A stretch of DNA of 36,430 bases from Enterococcus sp. DIV0212c (GCF_017377505.1 NZ_JAFREN010000005.1:1-36430), one strand, 5' to 3'; positions 24,094 to 34,286 are shown, counted from the first letter of the stretch. The notes: a model not told the origin generated them from the letters alone. Numbers and translations are program-made.

Positions 24094-25257
24094 ATGACAA
24101 AAGAAAAAACATTTAAACTTGTTGCAACTGCAGCGAGTGGCTTAGAAGCATTAGTAGGAAAAGAACTTCGTGATTTAGGGATTCCATGTGAAGTCGAAAA
24201 TGGTAAGGCGCTTTTTGAAGGTACGATGGAAACAATCGCTACGGCAAACTTATGGTTGCGTACAGCTGACCGTATAAAAATTATAGTTGGCGAATTTGAT
24301 GCCTTTACGTTTGATGAATTATTCGAAAAAGTGAAAGCTTTGCCATGGGAAGATTATTTACCGATGGATGCAGAATTTCCTGTAGCTGGAAAATCAATCA
24401 AATCAAAATTATACAGCACACCTGATTGTCAATCGATCACTAAAAAAGCGATCGTTAACCGTTTGAGAGAAGTGTACCATCGTCCAGCAACAGTTCCTTT
24501 AGCTGAAACAGGTGCATTTTTTCAATTAGAAGTTGCTCTTTTAAAAGATCATGTGACGGTAACTCTTGATACGACAGGTCCAAGTTTATTTAAACGTGGC
24601 TACCGAATTGAAAAAGGTGGAGCTCCGTTGAAAGAAAATATGGCTGCTGCGTTAGTGACATTAACGAATTGGCGTAAAGACCGTCCTTTCTTTGATCCTG
24701 TTTGCGGATCGGGTACGATCTGTATAGAAGCGGCATTGATGGGGCACAATATTGCACCAGGATTTAACCGTGAGTTTGTTTGTGAAACTTGGGATTGGTT
24801 TGATTCAGCGGTTTTTGAAAAAGTTCGTAAAGAAGCAGATGAAAAAGCAGACTATGATATCGAGCTAGATATTATGGGATCTGATATCAATGGCAAAATG
24901 ATCGAAATCGCCAAAGCAAATGCGGAAGAAATCGGTTTAGGTGATTCTATCACATTTAAACAATTGGCTTTGCGTGATTTTACAACAGAAAAAGAATATG
25001 GCGTAATGGTTGCGAATCCGCCGTATGGAGAACGTTTAGGCGAGGAAGAGTCTGTACGTAAACTCTATAAAGAGATGGGCGAAGTCTTCCGTCCGCTGAA
25101 AACATGGAGCAAATATATTTTAACGAGTGATTTAACGTTTGAACAATATTATGGCGCAAGAGCGACGAAGAAGAGAAAATTATACAATGGTGCATTACGT
25201 ACTGATTTGTTCCAATATTGGGGAGAAAGACCACCGAGAAAACCAAGAGAAGAGTAG
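24094..25257 (+). CDS. ypsC: THUMP-domain rRNA guanine-N2 methyltransferase (YpsC / RlmL N-domain family)
   Basis: 387 aa. Residues about 5-160 form the ferredoxin-like and THUMP RNA-binding region (ASGLEALVGKELRDLG). The C-terminal Rossmann methyltransferase has FFDPVCGSGTICIEA (SAM loop), DIMGSDINGKMIEIAKAN and the catalytic NPPYGERLG, typical of N2-guanine methylation. By homology to the N-terminal half of E. coli RlmL, the expected target is 23S rRNA. Ribosome site AGAGGAGAT. It is followed by the M32 carboxypeptidase after 10 bases, so the two are cotranscribed. Confidence 0.92.
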   Translation: MTKEKTFKLVATAASGLEALVGKELRDLGIPCEVENGKALFEGTMETIATANLWLRTADRIKIIVGEFDAFTFDELFEKVKALPWEDYLPMDAEFPVAGKSIKSKLYSTPDCQSITKKAIVNRLREVYHRPATVPLAETGAFFQLEVALLKDHVTVTLDTTGPSLFKRGYRIEKGGAPLKENMAAALVTLTNWRKDRPFFDPVCGSGTICIEAALMGHNIAPGFNREFVCETWDWFDSAVFEKVRKEADEKADYDIELDIMGSDINGKMIEIAKANAEEIGLGDSITFKQLALRDFTTEKEYGVMVANPPYGERLGEEESVRKLYKEMGEVFRPLKTWSKYILTSDLTFEQYYGARATKKRKLYNGALRTDLFQYWGERPPRKPREE

Positions 25258-25267
25258 GTGAAGCGAT

Positions 25268-26767
25268 ATGAAAGAACAAGAATTTTTACAAGAAATCAAA
25301 GAAATTGAGTTGTTAAATGAAGCTTTAGGTTTACTGGAATGGGATAGTCAAACAGGAATGCCAGAAGCTAGCAGTGCGTTTAGAGGAGAAGCTGTCGGTT
25401 ATTTATCAGGGATGGCATTTGAGCGCAGTGTTGGACCAAAAGTGCAAGAAGCATTAGCTTATTTTGATACGCACTCTGATGAATTGTCAGAAGTTGGTTT
25501 GTCTGTGTACGAAAAGGTCAAAGAAGATTATGAGCTTAACCACAGTATTCCAGCTGAACGGATGCAAGCATATAATACTGCCTTAACAAATGCACATACA
25601 GCTTGGTTACAAGCAAGAAAGTCTAAAGACTTTGCTGAAATGAAAAGCGAAATTCAAACGATCATCGATTTTTTAAAGGAATTTATTCCATATTGGAAAA
25701 AAGATGAAACAACAAATTATGATGTCTTGTTGAATCAATATGAACCTGGCTTAAGTGTTGAAAAATTAGATCAGATTTTTGCTCAAGTAAAAACAGGAAT
25801 CATGGAAATCAGAGCCAAGATTGCTGAAAAAGGAACAGTCCCTCGCACTGATTTTTTATCTAGACGTGTAACGAAAGAACAACAAAGAACCTTTGTGACA
25901 GGCGTTGCAGAGCAGTTAGGCTATGATTTCTCTCGTGGTCGTTTAGATGATACGGTTCACCCGTTTATGCTGGATTTAAATCGGAATGATGCACGAATCA
26001 CAACGCGTTGGGATGAAACAAATTTTTCAATGGCAACTTTTGGTGTCATTCATGAAGCAGGTCATGGAATTTACGAACAAAGTATCGATCCAAAATATGA
26101 TTATACGCCACTTTCAACAGGCGCTTCTATGGGAATTCATGAGTCGCAATCGTTATTTAATGAAATTATTATAGGCAGTAATAAACAATTTTGGACTAAA
26201 CAATTTCCATTTTTTAAAGAATGTACTGAGGGGACATTTGATGATATTGATTTTGATACTTTCTATGATTCCTTGAAAGAAACAAAAGCGAGTTTAATTC
26301 GGATCGAAGCAGATAGTTTAACGTATCCACTTCATATCATTATTCGTTATGAAATTGAAAAAATGATTTTTAATGAGGATGTTTCGGTTGATGATCTACC
26401 TCAAATTTGGAATGATAAGTACGAGGAATATTTAGGGATTCGACCTGAGAATGATTTAGATGGAATCGTACAGGATGTTCATTGGTCTGGGGGCAGTTTC
26501 GGTTATTTCCCATCTTATGCTTTAGGCTACATGTATGCGGCTCAACTGCGTCATGCAATGGGCAAAGAAATTGATGTAGATACGGTTTTAGCAAGTGATG
26601 ATTACTCTCCAATCAAAAACTGGTTAACAGATCATATCCACCAATATGGTGCATCGAGAAAACCAAATCAATTGATTTTAGATGCGACGGGTGAAGCATT
26701 GAATCCACAATATTTGATCGATTACATGAAAACTATTTATTATGATGTATACAAAATCAAAGAGTAA
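25268..26767 (+). CDS. Metallocarboxypeptidase, M32 family
   Basis: 499 aa, the usual family length. A cytoplasmic zinc carboxypeptidase that removes C-terminal residues from peptides. The zinc motif H262-E-A-G-H266 lies in GVIHEAGHGIYEQ; the family signatures DYTPLSTGASMGIHESQS and ALGYMYAAQLRHAM (C-terminal part) are present. Ribosome site AGGTGAAG overlaps the previous stop region. Operon with ypsC. Broad specificity is usual and no dedicated substrate is suggested. Confidence 0.93.
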   Translation: MKEQEFLQEIKEIELLNEALGLLEWDSQTGMPEASSAFRGEAVGYLSGMAFERSVGPKVQEALAYFDTHSDELSEVGLSVYEKVKEDYELNHSIPAERMQAYNTALTNAHTAWLQARKSKDFAEMKSEIQTIIDFLKEFIPYWKKDETTNYDVLLNQYEPGLSVEKLDQIFAQVKTGIMEIRAKIAEKGTVPRTDFLSRRVTKEQQRTFVTGVAEQLGYDFSRGRLDDTVHPFMLDLNRNDARITTRWDETNFSMATFGVIHEAGHGIYEQSIDPKYDYTPLSTGASMGIHESQSLFNEIIIGSNKQFWTKQFPFFKECTEGTFDDIDFDTFYDSLKETKASLIRIEADSLTYPLHIIIRYEIEKMIFNEDVSVDDLPQIWNDKYEEYLGIRPENDLDGIVQDVHWSGGSFGYFPSYALGYMYAAQLRHAMGKEIDVDTVLASDDYSPIKNWLTDHIHQYGASRKPNQLILDATGEALNPQYLIDYMKTIYYDVYKIKE

Positions 26768-26803
26768 CAATTTTTATCTAGCAACAGAAATGAGGGAGCA
26801 GTT

Positions 26804-27520
26804 ATGTTATCAATCAATGAATACCTGAAAGCCGGTGAAACGACTGTCTCCAATTTGGTCATTGAGAATTATCAAAAAATTGGTTTAACAGACGAAGAAT
26901 TTTTATTCTGGTTACAGTTGTTCCGTTCCCAAGCAAAAGGTGATTTATTTCCAGATTTAGCTGAATTCAGTCAAATCATGGGAAGACCAATGGATGTTAT
27001 TTATAGGTTGTTGAATCAACTTGTTTCTCGTGGTTTTTTAAGCATTGAAACAAAACAAAATGATCAAGGTCAAATGATGGATACGTATGATTTACTACCT
27101 ATTTTTGAAAAAATTGATCTTTTACAGCAAAAGCAGACGGAAAAACAAAAAGAAGTGACGTCAGAGGAAACAATTAAACAGCTCTATCAGGGATTTGAAA
27201 AAGAGTTTGGTCGCCAACTATCTCCAATTGAACTGGAGATGATCGGTCAATGGTTAGAAACAGATCACTATCAACCTGAACTTATTCGACTGGCCTTGAG
27301 AGAAGCTGTGTTAAATCAAGCCTATAGTTTAAAATATATCGATCGGATCTTACTGGCTTGGGAGCGTAAAAATATTACGACAAAAGAGCAAGTAGCAGAA
27401 GATCAAAAACGTCGAAAACAGGCGTTGATTCAAAAAGAAATCGAGCAACAAGGTGCCAAAAATGAGCCGATTCCTAAAGTTACCTTACACAATTGGCTTA
27501 ATCCAGAAGATAGCGAGTAG
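26804..27520 (+). CDS. dnaD: Replication initiation protein DnaD
   Basis: 238 aa. Component of primosome assembly at oriC in low-GC Gram-positives, acting with DnaA, DnaB and DnaI. Residues about 15-110 are the winged-helix N-terminal DDBH1 domain; residues about 128-200 are the DDBH2 domain, which ends with YIDRILLAWERKNITT, the YxxxIxxxW DNA-binding motif. Ribosome site GAGGGAG. It is followed after 11 bases by nth, the conserved dnaD-nth operon. Confidence 0.93.
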   Translation: MLSINEYLKAGETTVSNLVIENYQKIGLTDEEFLFWLQLFRSQAKGDLFPDLAEFSQIMGRPMDVIYRLLNQLVSRGFLSIETKQNDQGQMMDTYDLLPIFEKIDLLQQKQTEKQKEVTSEETIKQLYQGFEKEFGRQLSPIELEMIGQWLETDHYQPELIRLALREAVLNQAYSLKYIDRILLAWERKNITTKEQVAEDQKRRKQALIQKEIEQQGAKNEPIPKVTLHNWLNPEDSE

Positions 27521-27531
27521 GGGGTAGGTAG

Positions 27532-28179
27532 ATGCTTTCCAAAGAGAAAACAATGGAAGCGATAGAAATCATGTATGAGATGTTCCCGGATGCTGCGTGC
27601 GAACTTACTCATAAAAGTCCTTTTCAATTATTGATTGCGGTTATTTTAAGCGCCCAAGCAACGGATGTTTCTGTGAATAAGGCAACACCTGCTTTATTTG
27701 CAGCATATCCAACGCCTGAGGCACTTGCAAACGCACCAATAGATGATATCATTCAAAAAATCAAAACGATTGGTTTGTATCGAAATAAGGCAAAGAATAT
27801 TAAAGCGTGTGCTGAACAATTACTAGATCAGTTTGACGGAAAAGTTCCTGAAACTCGTGAAGAGCTAGTTTCTTTACCAGGTGTTGGTCGTAAAACGGCT
27901 AATGTGGTGATGGGGGATGCTTTTGGTGAACCGGCTATCGCAGTTGATACTCATGTTGAACGAGTCTCGAAACGTTTACGCATTTGTAAGTTAGATGCCA
28001 ATGTAATGGAAGTCGAACAGACTTTAATGAGAAAAATACCTAAAGAATTATGGGTAAAAACCCATCATACGATGATTTTTTTCGGGCGGTATCATTGCTT
28101 AGCAAGAAATCCAAAATGTGATATTTGTCCGCTTCTGTATATGTGTCAAGAAGGCAAAACACGAATGAACGCAAAATAA
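27532..28179 (+). CDS. nth: Endonuclease III
   Basis: 215 aa base-excision DNA glycosylase/AP lyase for oxidised pyrimidines. The helix-hairpin-helix is LPGVGRKTANVV with catalytic K121, followed by D139 in AVDTHVERV. The C-terminal 4Fe-4S cluster is complete: C-x6-C-x2-C-x5-C in CLARNPKCDICPLLYMC. Ribosome site GGGGGTAGG. Last gene of the dnaD-nth unit. Confidence 0.96.
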   Translation: MLSKEKTMEAIEIMYEMFPDAACELTHKSPFQLLIAVILSAQATDVSVNKATPALFAAYPTPEALANAPIDDIIQKIKTIGLYRNKAKNIKACAEQLLDQFDGKVPETREELVSLPGVGRKTANVVMGDAFGEPAIAVDTHVERVSKRLRICKLDANVMEVEQTLMRKIPKELWVKTHHTMIFFGRYHCLARNPKCDICPLLYMCQEGKTRMNAK

Positions 28180-28228
28180 ATAGAGCGACGTAAAACAGAT
28201 AATTGTTTATACGTCACTCTATTTTTTT
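28180..28228. terminator. Terminator between nth and the GDPD gene
   Basis: ATAGAG-C-GACGTA pairs with TACGTC-A-CTCTAT (single mismatch), followed by seven T on the plus strand; the minus strand also continues into a T-rich tract. Confidence 0.85.
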
Positions 28229-28236
28229 ATACTATT

Positions 28237-30039
28237 TTAACCAATCCCAATAACGAAATGGAATAGTTTATCTGAATATGTGAGTTCATCTAAATCAGCT
28301 TTGATCATTCTATTAAGTAACTCTAGTTCATCTGTAACAATACCATCTACGCCATAAAACATCATACGAGTCATCGTATCTTCATCATTGACTGTCCAAG
28401 CATAGACTTTTTTTCCATCATTATGGGCAGCGCTTATAAAATTACGATTTAAGGTTGTATATTCCATTGTAAAGAAATCTACATTTGAAACAGGCGGTCC
28501 TACAATGTTAAACGGAAGAATATAGCCAACGTAAAAACTAGGTTCTTGTTCCTTGAGCTGTGTGGCTGTATCAAAGGTCAACGTGTGAAGAATATGCTTT
28601 TCTGATAAAATAACTTTCCGATATTTTTCGGTAAATCGTTTCACTAGATCAGGACTATCTTGCGGCGTTGTTTTAATTTCGATCAATAGTTTCTGATTTA
28701 ATTCTTTTGCTTTTTCGAGATACTCATCAAAAGAGCAAACGTTCGCCTCCATACCATTTTCTTTAGCAGTTAACTTGGTTAATTCGTCTAATGTCAGCTG
28801 ATTTGGTCTTTTATTAACACCCGTAAGCTTTTTTAGATTGAAATCGTGCATGACAACAAATTGTTTATCTTTGGTTTCTTGTATATCCATCTCTACATAA
28901 GTAGGATGTTCCAAACTTGTTTTTTCGAGAGCAGGTAATGTGTTTTGGACGCCATTTGATGAATCAACACCTCTATGAGAGATTGTTAGTGGTTCTTTGA
29001 CTGACGGGTTACTTAAATAATTCGTATTATAAGTACCAACACCAATGCCAAGTATAGCTGCGGTAAAAGCAAATAATCCAATTTTAAAAGCAGTCCATTC
29101 TTTTCTTGGCTGTTTGGGCTGATCGAAAAACCACTGTGGCAACTCGGGTAAAAAACCTTCATCATCCATGTAGTCGATCGTGATATAAAAAATTCCGACC
29201 GTAGAAAAAACAATATTAAGAAGTAAAATAAATTGTAATAGTGTCATGGCAACCACTGCACTGACTAAAGCGTAACTAGGAATCGCCGTTTCAATAACCG
29301 CTTGGGTACTTAGTATTACTGTATAACTAAGAACGAAAACCAAAAAAATGCTTCCACCGATCACAATAAATTGACCTAAGATTCTAAAAAAGTGATTTTT
29401 GGTTGAACGCCAGCTCTCTGTAACCGCTTGGCGAAAAGGAACATCTCGTAAAATCATCTCAGGCAATGCAAAAATCAATCGAATAGAAAGATAAAAGAAA
29501 AGTAAATAACCCAAAATAACTAAAGCAATGATTGTTACACGATTAGCAAAGATAAAGTCCATAATAAATGCTGGAATTTTTATTTTTGACAACAAGTCCG
29601 AATTAAAACCTAAACCACTAAACGGTAACACTAAGAAAAAATAAAATAGGAAAAAAAGAATCGTACTAAATCGAATTTTTTTAAGTTGAAGAATCGTTCC
29701 TTTTAGTAAGTTCGTTAGAGAAATCGGTTCTTTTTTCTTTATGAAGAAAATACTCAAAAGTAAAAAAGTAAATTCAAAAAAGACCGCAATCACAATTGCC
29801 AACAACACAATGATCAATGCAATCAATACACCAGGATGTTTGGCAAAGATGATTGGAATTGTATCATAAGATAGGTAGTTGATCTTCCCTTGTTTTAATA
29901 TAAACCGCGTCGAGCTAGCTAAAAGAGGAAGTAGTACAAAAAGCATAAACCCATGCATCAATAAAACATCACGAAAGTAAGCAGACGTACCTGCAAAAAA
30001 ATCAATCATATTTTTAAAACTATTTTTTAAGTATTTCAT
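28237..30039 (-). CDS. Membrane glycerophosphodiester phosphodiesterase
   Basis: 600 aa. Residues 1-340 form a polytopic membrane domain with about eight segments (GPDPase membrane family). Residues about 350-590 form the catalytic TIM barrel with SHRGVDSSNGVQNTLPAL (catalytic His), VEMDIQETKD (metal Glu/Asp), VVMHD, and LLIEIKTT. It hydrolyses glycerophosphodiesters to glycerol-3-phosphate and an alcohol; in enterococci the large membrane form may act on lipid headgroups or lipoteichoic acid fragments. Ribosome site GGGGTGG. The TVP38-family gene upstream is on the same strand but has its own terminator. Confidence 0.9.
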   Translation of the reverse strand: MKYLKNSFKNMIDFFAGTSAYFRDVLLMHGFMLFVLLPLLASSTRFILKQGKINYLSYDTIPIIFAKHPGVLIALIIVLLAIVIAVFFEFTFLLLSIFFIKKKEPISLTNLLKGTILQLKKIRFSTILFFLFYFFLVLPFSGLGFNSDLLSKIKIPAFIMDFIFANRVTIIALVILGYLLFFYLSIRLIFALPEMILRDVPFRQAVTESWRSTKNHFFRILGQFIVIGGSIFLVFVLSYTVILSTQAVIETAIPSYALVSAVVAMTLLQFILLLNIVFSTVGIFYITIDYMDDEGFLPELPQWFFDQPKQPRKEWTAFKIGLFAFTAAILGIGVGTYNTNYLSNPSVKEPLTISHRGVDSSNGVQNTLPALEKTSLEHPTYVEMDIQETKDKQFVVMHDFNLKKLTGVNKRPNQLTLDELTKLTAKENGMEANVCSFDEYLEKAKELNQKLLIEIKTTPQDSPDLVKRFTEKYRKVILSEKHILHTLTFDTATQLKEQEPSFYVGYILPFNIVGPPVSNVDFFTMEYTTLNRNFISAAHNDGKKVYAWTVNDEDTMTRMMFYGVDGIVTDELELLNRMIKADLDELTYSDKLFHFVIGIG

Positions 30040-30061
30040 TATTTAATCCACCCCTACAAAA

Positions 30062-30100
30062 CTAAAATAAAAGAAGATAGGATACTGTTGCATCCTATCC
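30062..30100 (-). terminator. Terminator of the TVP38-family gene
   Basis: GGATAGGAT and ATCCTATC pair on the minus strand, followed by a T-rich tract TTCTTTTATTTT. Confidence 0.75.
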
Positions 30101-30131
30101 CAACCATGTTTCTATTATATATTTTCAAGCT

Positions 30132-30731
30132 TTAAAAGCCTAGTAAACCGTTTAAGAATGTACCACCGTAAATCAATGCTAAACTATACAAGAAGATTGA
30201 AACAGGTTTTGCTAAGATAATGATCAATGTAAATTTCTTCAAAGACATTTTAGTCAAACCGGCCATTAAACAAAGGGCATCATCTGGCGCAATTGGAAGA
30301 AAAATAGCTAGTGCAAAAAGACGTTCGAAGCGTTTCTCATTATCCAGCCAGCCAATATATTTGTTATAAGTTTTATCACTAACTAAACTTAGAATGAAAG
30401 GTTTGCCATATTGTCGTCCTAACAAGAAAATAATCACAGAACCAATTGCAATACCAACATAATTATAAATGAATCCTGCGAAAGGACCAAATATCAAAAC
30501 ACCTGCAGCACAACTGATGCCACCTGGTATGATCGGAATCACGACTTGAATGATCTGAATCAACATAAATAGTATAGGACCTAAGATAACTGAGTCACCG
30601 ACTAAACCTCTCAAAGCGTTAATATCTTTAAAAACACCTAATCGTACAAAATAAATCGTCACAGCAATCGTTACGATAATTCCTACGATTGAAATAATGT
30701 TAATAATTTTTCTCGAAAGCGCGATGCTCAT
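30132..30731 (-). CDS. TVP38/TMEM64 (DedA-like) membrane protein
   Basis: 199 aa with about five to six membrane segments. The SNARE-associated/DedA motif is visible: PIIPGGISCAAGVLIFGPFAG, then a glycine-rich helix GIAIGSVIIFLLGRQYG. Proteins of this superfamily are thought to move phospholipids or undecaprenyl-type lipids across the membrane; the exact cargo here is unknown. A first ATG at 30740 abuts AAGGAG; ATG 30731 is 9 bases from it and is preferred. Divergent from mntH, and next to a lipid-headgroup phosphodiesterase, which fits a membrane-lipid role. Confidence 0.85.
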   Translation of the reverse strand: MSIALSRKIINIISIVGIIVTIAVTIYFVRLGVFKDINALRGLVGDSVILGPILFMLIQIIQVVIPIIPGGISCAAGVLIFGPFAGFIYNYVGIAIGSVIIFLLGRQYGKPFILSLVSDKTYNKYIGWLDNEKRFERLFALAIFLPIAPDDALCLMAGLTKMSLKKFTLIIILAKPVSIFLYSLALIYGGTFLNGLLGF

Positions 30732-30916
30732 ATCCTTCATCTCCTTATTAATAACTACCTCTAGTATAAAAGTCTTCTTATTATTTTACCATTGTTATTT
30801 ATCAAATTTCACGAACAAAGTTGTAAGAACGAACTTGTTACGATTATTATACAAAGAATTTACATTAAAAACATCCTACTTTAGCCCTAAATGGAAAAAT
30901 AACTAAGTGTTTCCTA

Positions 30917-30945
30917 TTTACAAGAAACAATGAGAGGATTATAAT
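30917..30945 (+). promoter_or_regulatory. SigA promoter of mntH
   Basis: TTTACA (30917-30922), 17 bases, TATAAT (30940-30945). Expected start near 30952, giving a leader of about 70 bases. Confidence 0.75.
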
Positions 30946-30959
30946 TGTTTTAAGGATTA
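30944..30959 (+). promoter_or_regulatory. Candidate MntR-type manganese operator
   Basis: ATTGTTTTAAGGATTA over the expected transcription start matches the recalled B. subtilis MntR box TTTGCCTTAAGGAAAC at 10 of 16 positions, including TTAAGGA. A partner arm CCTAAAAA lies at 30967-30974. Position suits repression by manganese. Confidence 0.4.
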
Positions 30960-31020
30960 TGGCATACCTAAAAATATAATAATATAAACCTGATAATTTA
31001 TAGTTGGAAGAAGGATCAAC

Positions 31021-32388
31021 ATGAAAGAAGAGAAAAATGAAGCAGAAAAGTTGTTGGAATATGCAAATGGCCCTAGTTTAGAAGAAATCAATAATACTGT
31101 TGATGTACCGAAAAATGCTAGTTTTTTGCGAACATTGATGGCTTATAGTGGGCCAGGGGCACTTGTAGCAGTTGGCTACATGGACCCAGGTAATTGGATC
31201 ACATCGATTGCTGGTGGTGCAGAATATAAGTACGCATTGCTGAGTGTCATCTTATTATCAAGTCTGATTGCTATGTTACTTCAAAGTATGGCGGCTAAAC
31301 TAGGAATCGTGACAGGAAGAGATTTAGCTCAGGCGACTAGAGAACATACAAGCAAAAAAACTGGTTTTGTTTTATGGATCATTACTGAACTTGCGATTAT
31401 GGCGACGGATATTGCTGAGGTGATTGGTGGAGCTGTTGCATTGCAATTATTGTTTGGTTTCCCATTATTGATCGGTGTATTGATTACAACGTTTGATGTT
31501 CTGTTGTTATTATTGTTAACGAAACTAGGTTTCAGAAAAATCGAAGCGATTGTTGCTTGTTTGATTGCAGTTATCTTTTTTGTTTTTGCGTATGAAGTAG
31601 CCTTGGCAGACCCAAATATTGGTGAAGTACTTCGCGGCTTTATTCCAGATACGAGAATTGCGACGGACAAATCGATGCTATTTTTAGCATTAGGGATTGT
31701 TGGGGCAACGGTTATGCCTCATAATTTATACTTACATTCATCGATTGCTCAAGCAAGAAAATTTGATCGTAATGATGATAAAGAAAAGGCGAAAGCGATT
31801 CGTTTTACGATTTGGGATTCAAATATTCAATTGACCGTTGCTTTTATTGTTAATTGCTTGTTGCTGATTTTAGGTGGTGCTTTGTTTTATGGAACGAATA
31901 GTGATTTAGGGAAGTTTGTGGATTTGTTTGACGCGTTGAAAAATCCTGATATCGTTGGGAATATTGCGAGTCCAGTTTTAAGTATTCTATTTGCGATAGC
32001 GTTGCTTGCTTCAGGTCAGAACTCAACGATCACTGGAACACTTTCAGGGCAAATTGTTATGGAAGGGTTTATTCACTTGAAAATGCCGCTGTGGATGCGT
32101 AGGGTCGTGACACGTTTGATTGCGATTGTACCAGTAATTATTTGTGTGATTCTTTATGGCGGTAGAGAATCGGCAGTAGAAGACTTATTGTTGTATACAC
32201 AAGTATTTTTAAGTATTGCATTACCAATTTCAATCATTCCGTTAACCATGTATACAAGTGATAAAAAAATCATGGGTCGTTTCGCTAATCCAACGTGGGT
32301 GAAAGTTTTAGCTTGGGTCATTGCGATCGTATTGACCGCATTGAACTTATTCTTGATTTATGGAACTTTAACAGGGGTAAATGCTTAA
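31021..32388 (+). CDS. mntH: Manganese/metal-ion transporter, NRAMP family
   Basis: 455 aa with about eleven membrane segments. Proton-coupled uptake of Mn(II). The NRAMP metal-site motifs are present: VGYMDPGNW in helix 1 and [15 protein letters not shown] in helix 6, plus [19 protein letters not shown] late in the sequence. Ribosome site AAGAAGGATC. A strong promoter and a candidate MntR box lie upstream; a terminator follows at once, so it is monocistronic. Confidence 0.94.
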   Translation: MKEEKNEAEKLLEYANGPSLEEINNTVDVPKNASFLRTLMAYSGPGALVAVGYMDPGNWITSIAGGAEYKYALLSVILLSSLIAMLLQSMAAKLGIVTGRDLAQATREHTSKKTGFVLWIITELAIMATDIAEVIGGAVALQLLFGFPLLIGVLITTFDVLLLLLLTKLGFRKIEAIVACLIAVIFFVFAYEVALADPNIGEVLRGFIPDTRIATDKSMLFLALGIVGATVMPHNLYLHSSIAQARKFDRNDDKEKAKAIRFTIWDSNIQLTVAFIVNCLLLILGGALFYGTNSDLGKFVDLFDALKNPDIVGNIASPVLSILFAIALLASGQNSTITGTLSGQIVMEGFIHLKMPLWMRRVVTRLIAIVPVIICVILYGGRESAVEDLLLYTQVFLSIALPISIIPLTMYTSDKKIMGRFANPTWVKVLAWVIAIVLTALNLFLIYGTLTGVNA

Positions 32389-32393
32389 AAGAG

Positions 32394-32431
32394 AAAAAGA
32401 GAGCGATTCTTAATTGAATGGCTTTCTTTTT
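32394..32431 (+). terminator. Terminator of mntH
   Basis: AAAAAGAGAGC pairs with GCTTTCTTTTT, ending in T residues, just after the mntH stop. Confidence 0.8.
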
Positions 32432-32506
32432 ACGTATATATAATAGAATTCGGTCTACAGAAATGGTAGAATGAAAAAGACTAAAATTTTGAAATGAGGG
32501 TTTTAA

Positions 32507-33031
32507 GTGACTGAATATTTAAATGTTGGAAAAATCGTCAATACTCAAGGCTTAAAAGGCGAAGTACGAATAATTTCTCAAACGGATTTTCCAGAACTAC
32601 GCTATAAAAAGGGATCAGTTTTGACATTATTTCAAGAAAAAAAAGCGCCAATCGAATTAACGATCAAAACGCATCGAAAACATAAAAATTTTGATATTGT
32701 AACATTTGAAGATCATTTTTCAATCAACGATGTTGAAAAATACCGTGACGGAATTTTGAAAGTGTCAAAAGAAGGCTTAAAGGATTTACCGGGAGATGAA
32801 TTTTATTATCACGAAATCATTGGATTGACTGTTATCGACGAAAACAATGAAGAACTTGGTAAGATCAAAGAAATTCTTTCGCCAGGGGCAAATGATGTCT
32901 GGGTTGTTCAAAGACCTAAGAAAAAAGATGCCTTGATTCCTTATATCGAATCAGTTGTTAAGTCGATTGATTTAGAAGAAGGCATCGTTCGTGTAGAAAT
33001 TCCAGAAGGTTTGATCGACGATGAAAATTGA
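32507..33031 (+). CDS. rimM: 16S rRNA processing / 30S maturation factor RimM
   Basis: 174 aa. N-terminal RimM barrel ([15 protein letters not shown]) and C-terminal PRC-barrel ([18 protein letters not shown]) with the usual IPYIESVV ending. Helps the late assembly of the 30S head. GTG start with GAGGG upstream. It overlaps trmD by 11 bases, the conserved rimM-trmD arrangement. A promoter is probable between 32414 and 32470: TTGAAT with TATATA at 17 bases, or the extended -10 TGGTAGAAT near 32463-32471. Confidence 0.95.
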   Translation: MTEYLNVGKIVNTQGLKGEVRIISQTDFPELRYKKGSVLTLFQEKKAPIELTIKTHRKHKNFDIVTFEDHFSINDVEKYRDGILKVSKEGLKDLPGDEFYYHEIIGLTVIDENNEELGKIKEILSPGANDVWVVQRPKKKDALIPYIESVVKSIDLEEGIVRVEIPEGLIDDEN

Positions 33032-33770
33032 TGTATTGACGCTTTTTCCAAGAATGTTTGAAGGTCCGATGGGAGAATCGATTATTGGAAAAGCTGTAGA
33101 AAAAAATTTATTAGAAATCAATGTTTCAAATTTCCGTGATCATTCTGACAATAAACATCAGTCTGTTGATGATTATCCTTATGGTGGCGGAGCGGGAATG
33201 CTTCTAAAAGTTCAGCCGATTTATGATAACTTACGAAGAATTGAAGAAGCATCGCCAGAAACGAAAAAACGTGTGATTTTACTGGATCCAGCAGGCAAAC
33301 GGTTTGATCAAAAAATGGCGGAAGAATTTTCTGAAGAAGAGCATCTAGTCTTTATTTGTGGTCATTATGAGGGATATGATGAACGTATTCGTTCTTTAGT
33401 TACGGATGAAGTTTCATTAGGAGACTACGTTTTGACTGGCGGAGAATTAGGTGCAATGGTTATGATCGATGCAACGGTTCGTTTACTTCCTGATGTGTTA
33501 GGGAATAAACTATCTGCGCAAACCGACTCGCATTCAACAGGATTGTTGGAACATCCGCAATATACACGCCCAGCTGAGTTTAAGGGAATGAGTGTGCCAG
33601 AGGTTTTGACAAATGGAAATCATAAATTGATTGCAGAATGGCAGTTGAAAGAATCTTTACGTAGAACGTATTTAAGACGCCCAGATATGCTGGAAACTCT
33701 TGAACTTGATGATGAAATGAAAAAATTCCTTACTGAAATCATGGAAGAAGAAAAGACAGCAGATCAATAG
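33021..33770 (+). CDS. trmD: tRNA (guanine-N1)-methyltransferase TrmD
   Basis: 249 aa. Methylates G37 of tRNAs and prevents frameshifting. The trefoil-knot SPOUT fold shows [30 protein letters not shown] (SAM knot) and [10 protein letters not shown]. Its ATG lies inside the end of rimM. It is separated from rplS by a 144-base region with a new promoter. Confidence 0.97.
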   Translation: MKIDVLTLFPRMFEGPMGESIIGKAVEKNLLEINVSNFRDHSDNKHQSVDDYPYGGGAGMLLKVQPIYDNLRRIEEASPETKKRVILLDPAGKRFDQKMAEEFSEEEHLVFICGHYEGYDERIRSLVTDEVSLGDYVLTGGELGAMVMIDATVRLLPDVLGNKLSAQTDSHSTGLLEHPQYTRPAEFKGMSVPEVLTNGNHKLIAEWQLKESLRRTYLRRPDMLETLELDDEMKKFLTEIMEEEKTADQ

Positions 33771-33799
33771 AAAATAAGACACCTTTAAAGAAAAATCCC

Positions 33800-33828
33800 T
33801 TTACAGCAATGAAGAGCTATGTTAAACT
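33800..33828 (+). promoter_or_regulatory. SigA promoter of rplS
   Basis: TTTACA (33800-33805), 17 bases, TAAACT (33823-33828). Expected start near 33835, immediately before the leader hairpins, so rplS can be made separately from rimM-trmD. Confidence 0.7.
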
Positions 33829-33836
33829 ATTTCAGT

Positions 33837-33900
33837 GAGTGCAAAGCGCTCAACTATTACGATATTCCGCTGTGGCAGAGGCCATATGAATGTTTGGAAT
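33837..33900 (+). promoter_or_regulatory. L19 ribosomal protein leader
   Basis: The short leader holds a hairpin GAGTGC-AAA-GCGCTC (33837-33851), then a second element closed by ATTCC (33864-33868) and GGAAT (33896-33900) with inner stem TGGC/GCCA around a four-base loop. Shape and position match the Bacilli L19 leader family, which is thought to let L19 repress its own synthesis. The ribosome site GAGGAG follows directly. Confidence 0.75.
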
Positions 33901-33914
33901 GAGGAGAAAAAAGA

Positions 33915-34262
33915 ATGAATCCATTAATTCAAGAATTAACACAAGATCAATTACGTACGGATATCCCTGCATTTCGTCCTGGAGACACTGTTCGCGTACA
34001 TGCGAAAGTAGTCGAAGGAACACGCGAACGTATCCAATTATTTGAAGGAGTTGTTATCGGACGCCGTGGCGCTGGTATCAGCGAAACTTATACAGTACGT
34101 AAAATTTCTAACGGTGTTGGTGTGGAACGTACATTCCCATTACACACACCACGTGTTGCCCAAATCGAAGTAGTTCGTTATGGTAAAGTTCGTCGTGCGA
34201 AACTTTATTACTTACGTGCATTACACGGTAAAGCAGCTCGTATTAAAGAAATCCGTCGTTAA
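33915..34262 (+). CDS. rplS: 50S ribosomal protein L19
   Basis: 115 aa. Located at the 30S-50S interface. It matches the family throughout: [42 protein letters not shown] and the basic end [16 protein letters not shown] precedes the ATG. It has its own promoter and leader and a strong terminator. The decayed integrase element starts immediately after. Confidence 0.97.
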   Translation: MNPLIQELTQDQLRTDIPAFRPGDTVRVHAKVVEGTRERIQLFEGVVIGRRGAGISETYTVRKISNGVGVERTFPLHTPRVAQIEVVRYGKVRRAKLYYLRALHGKAARIKEIRR

Positions 34263-34286
34263 AAACTTGTTATTTATTAACAATGA

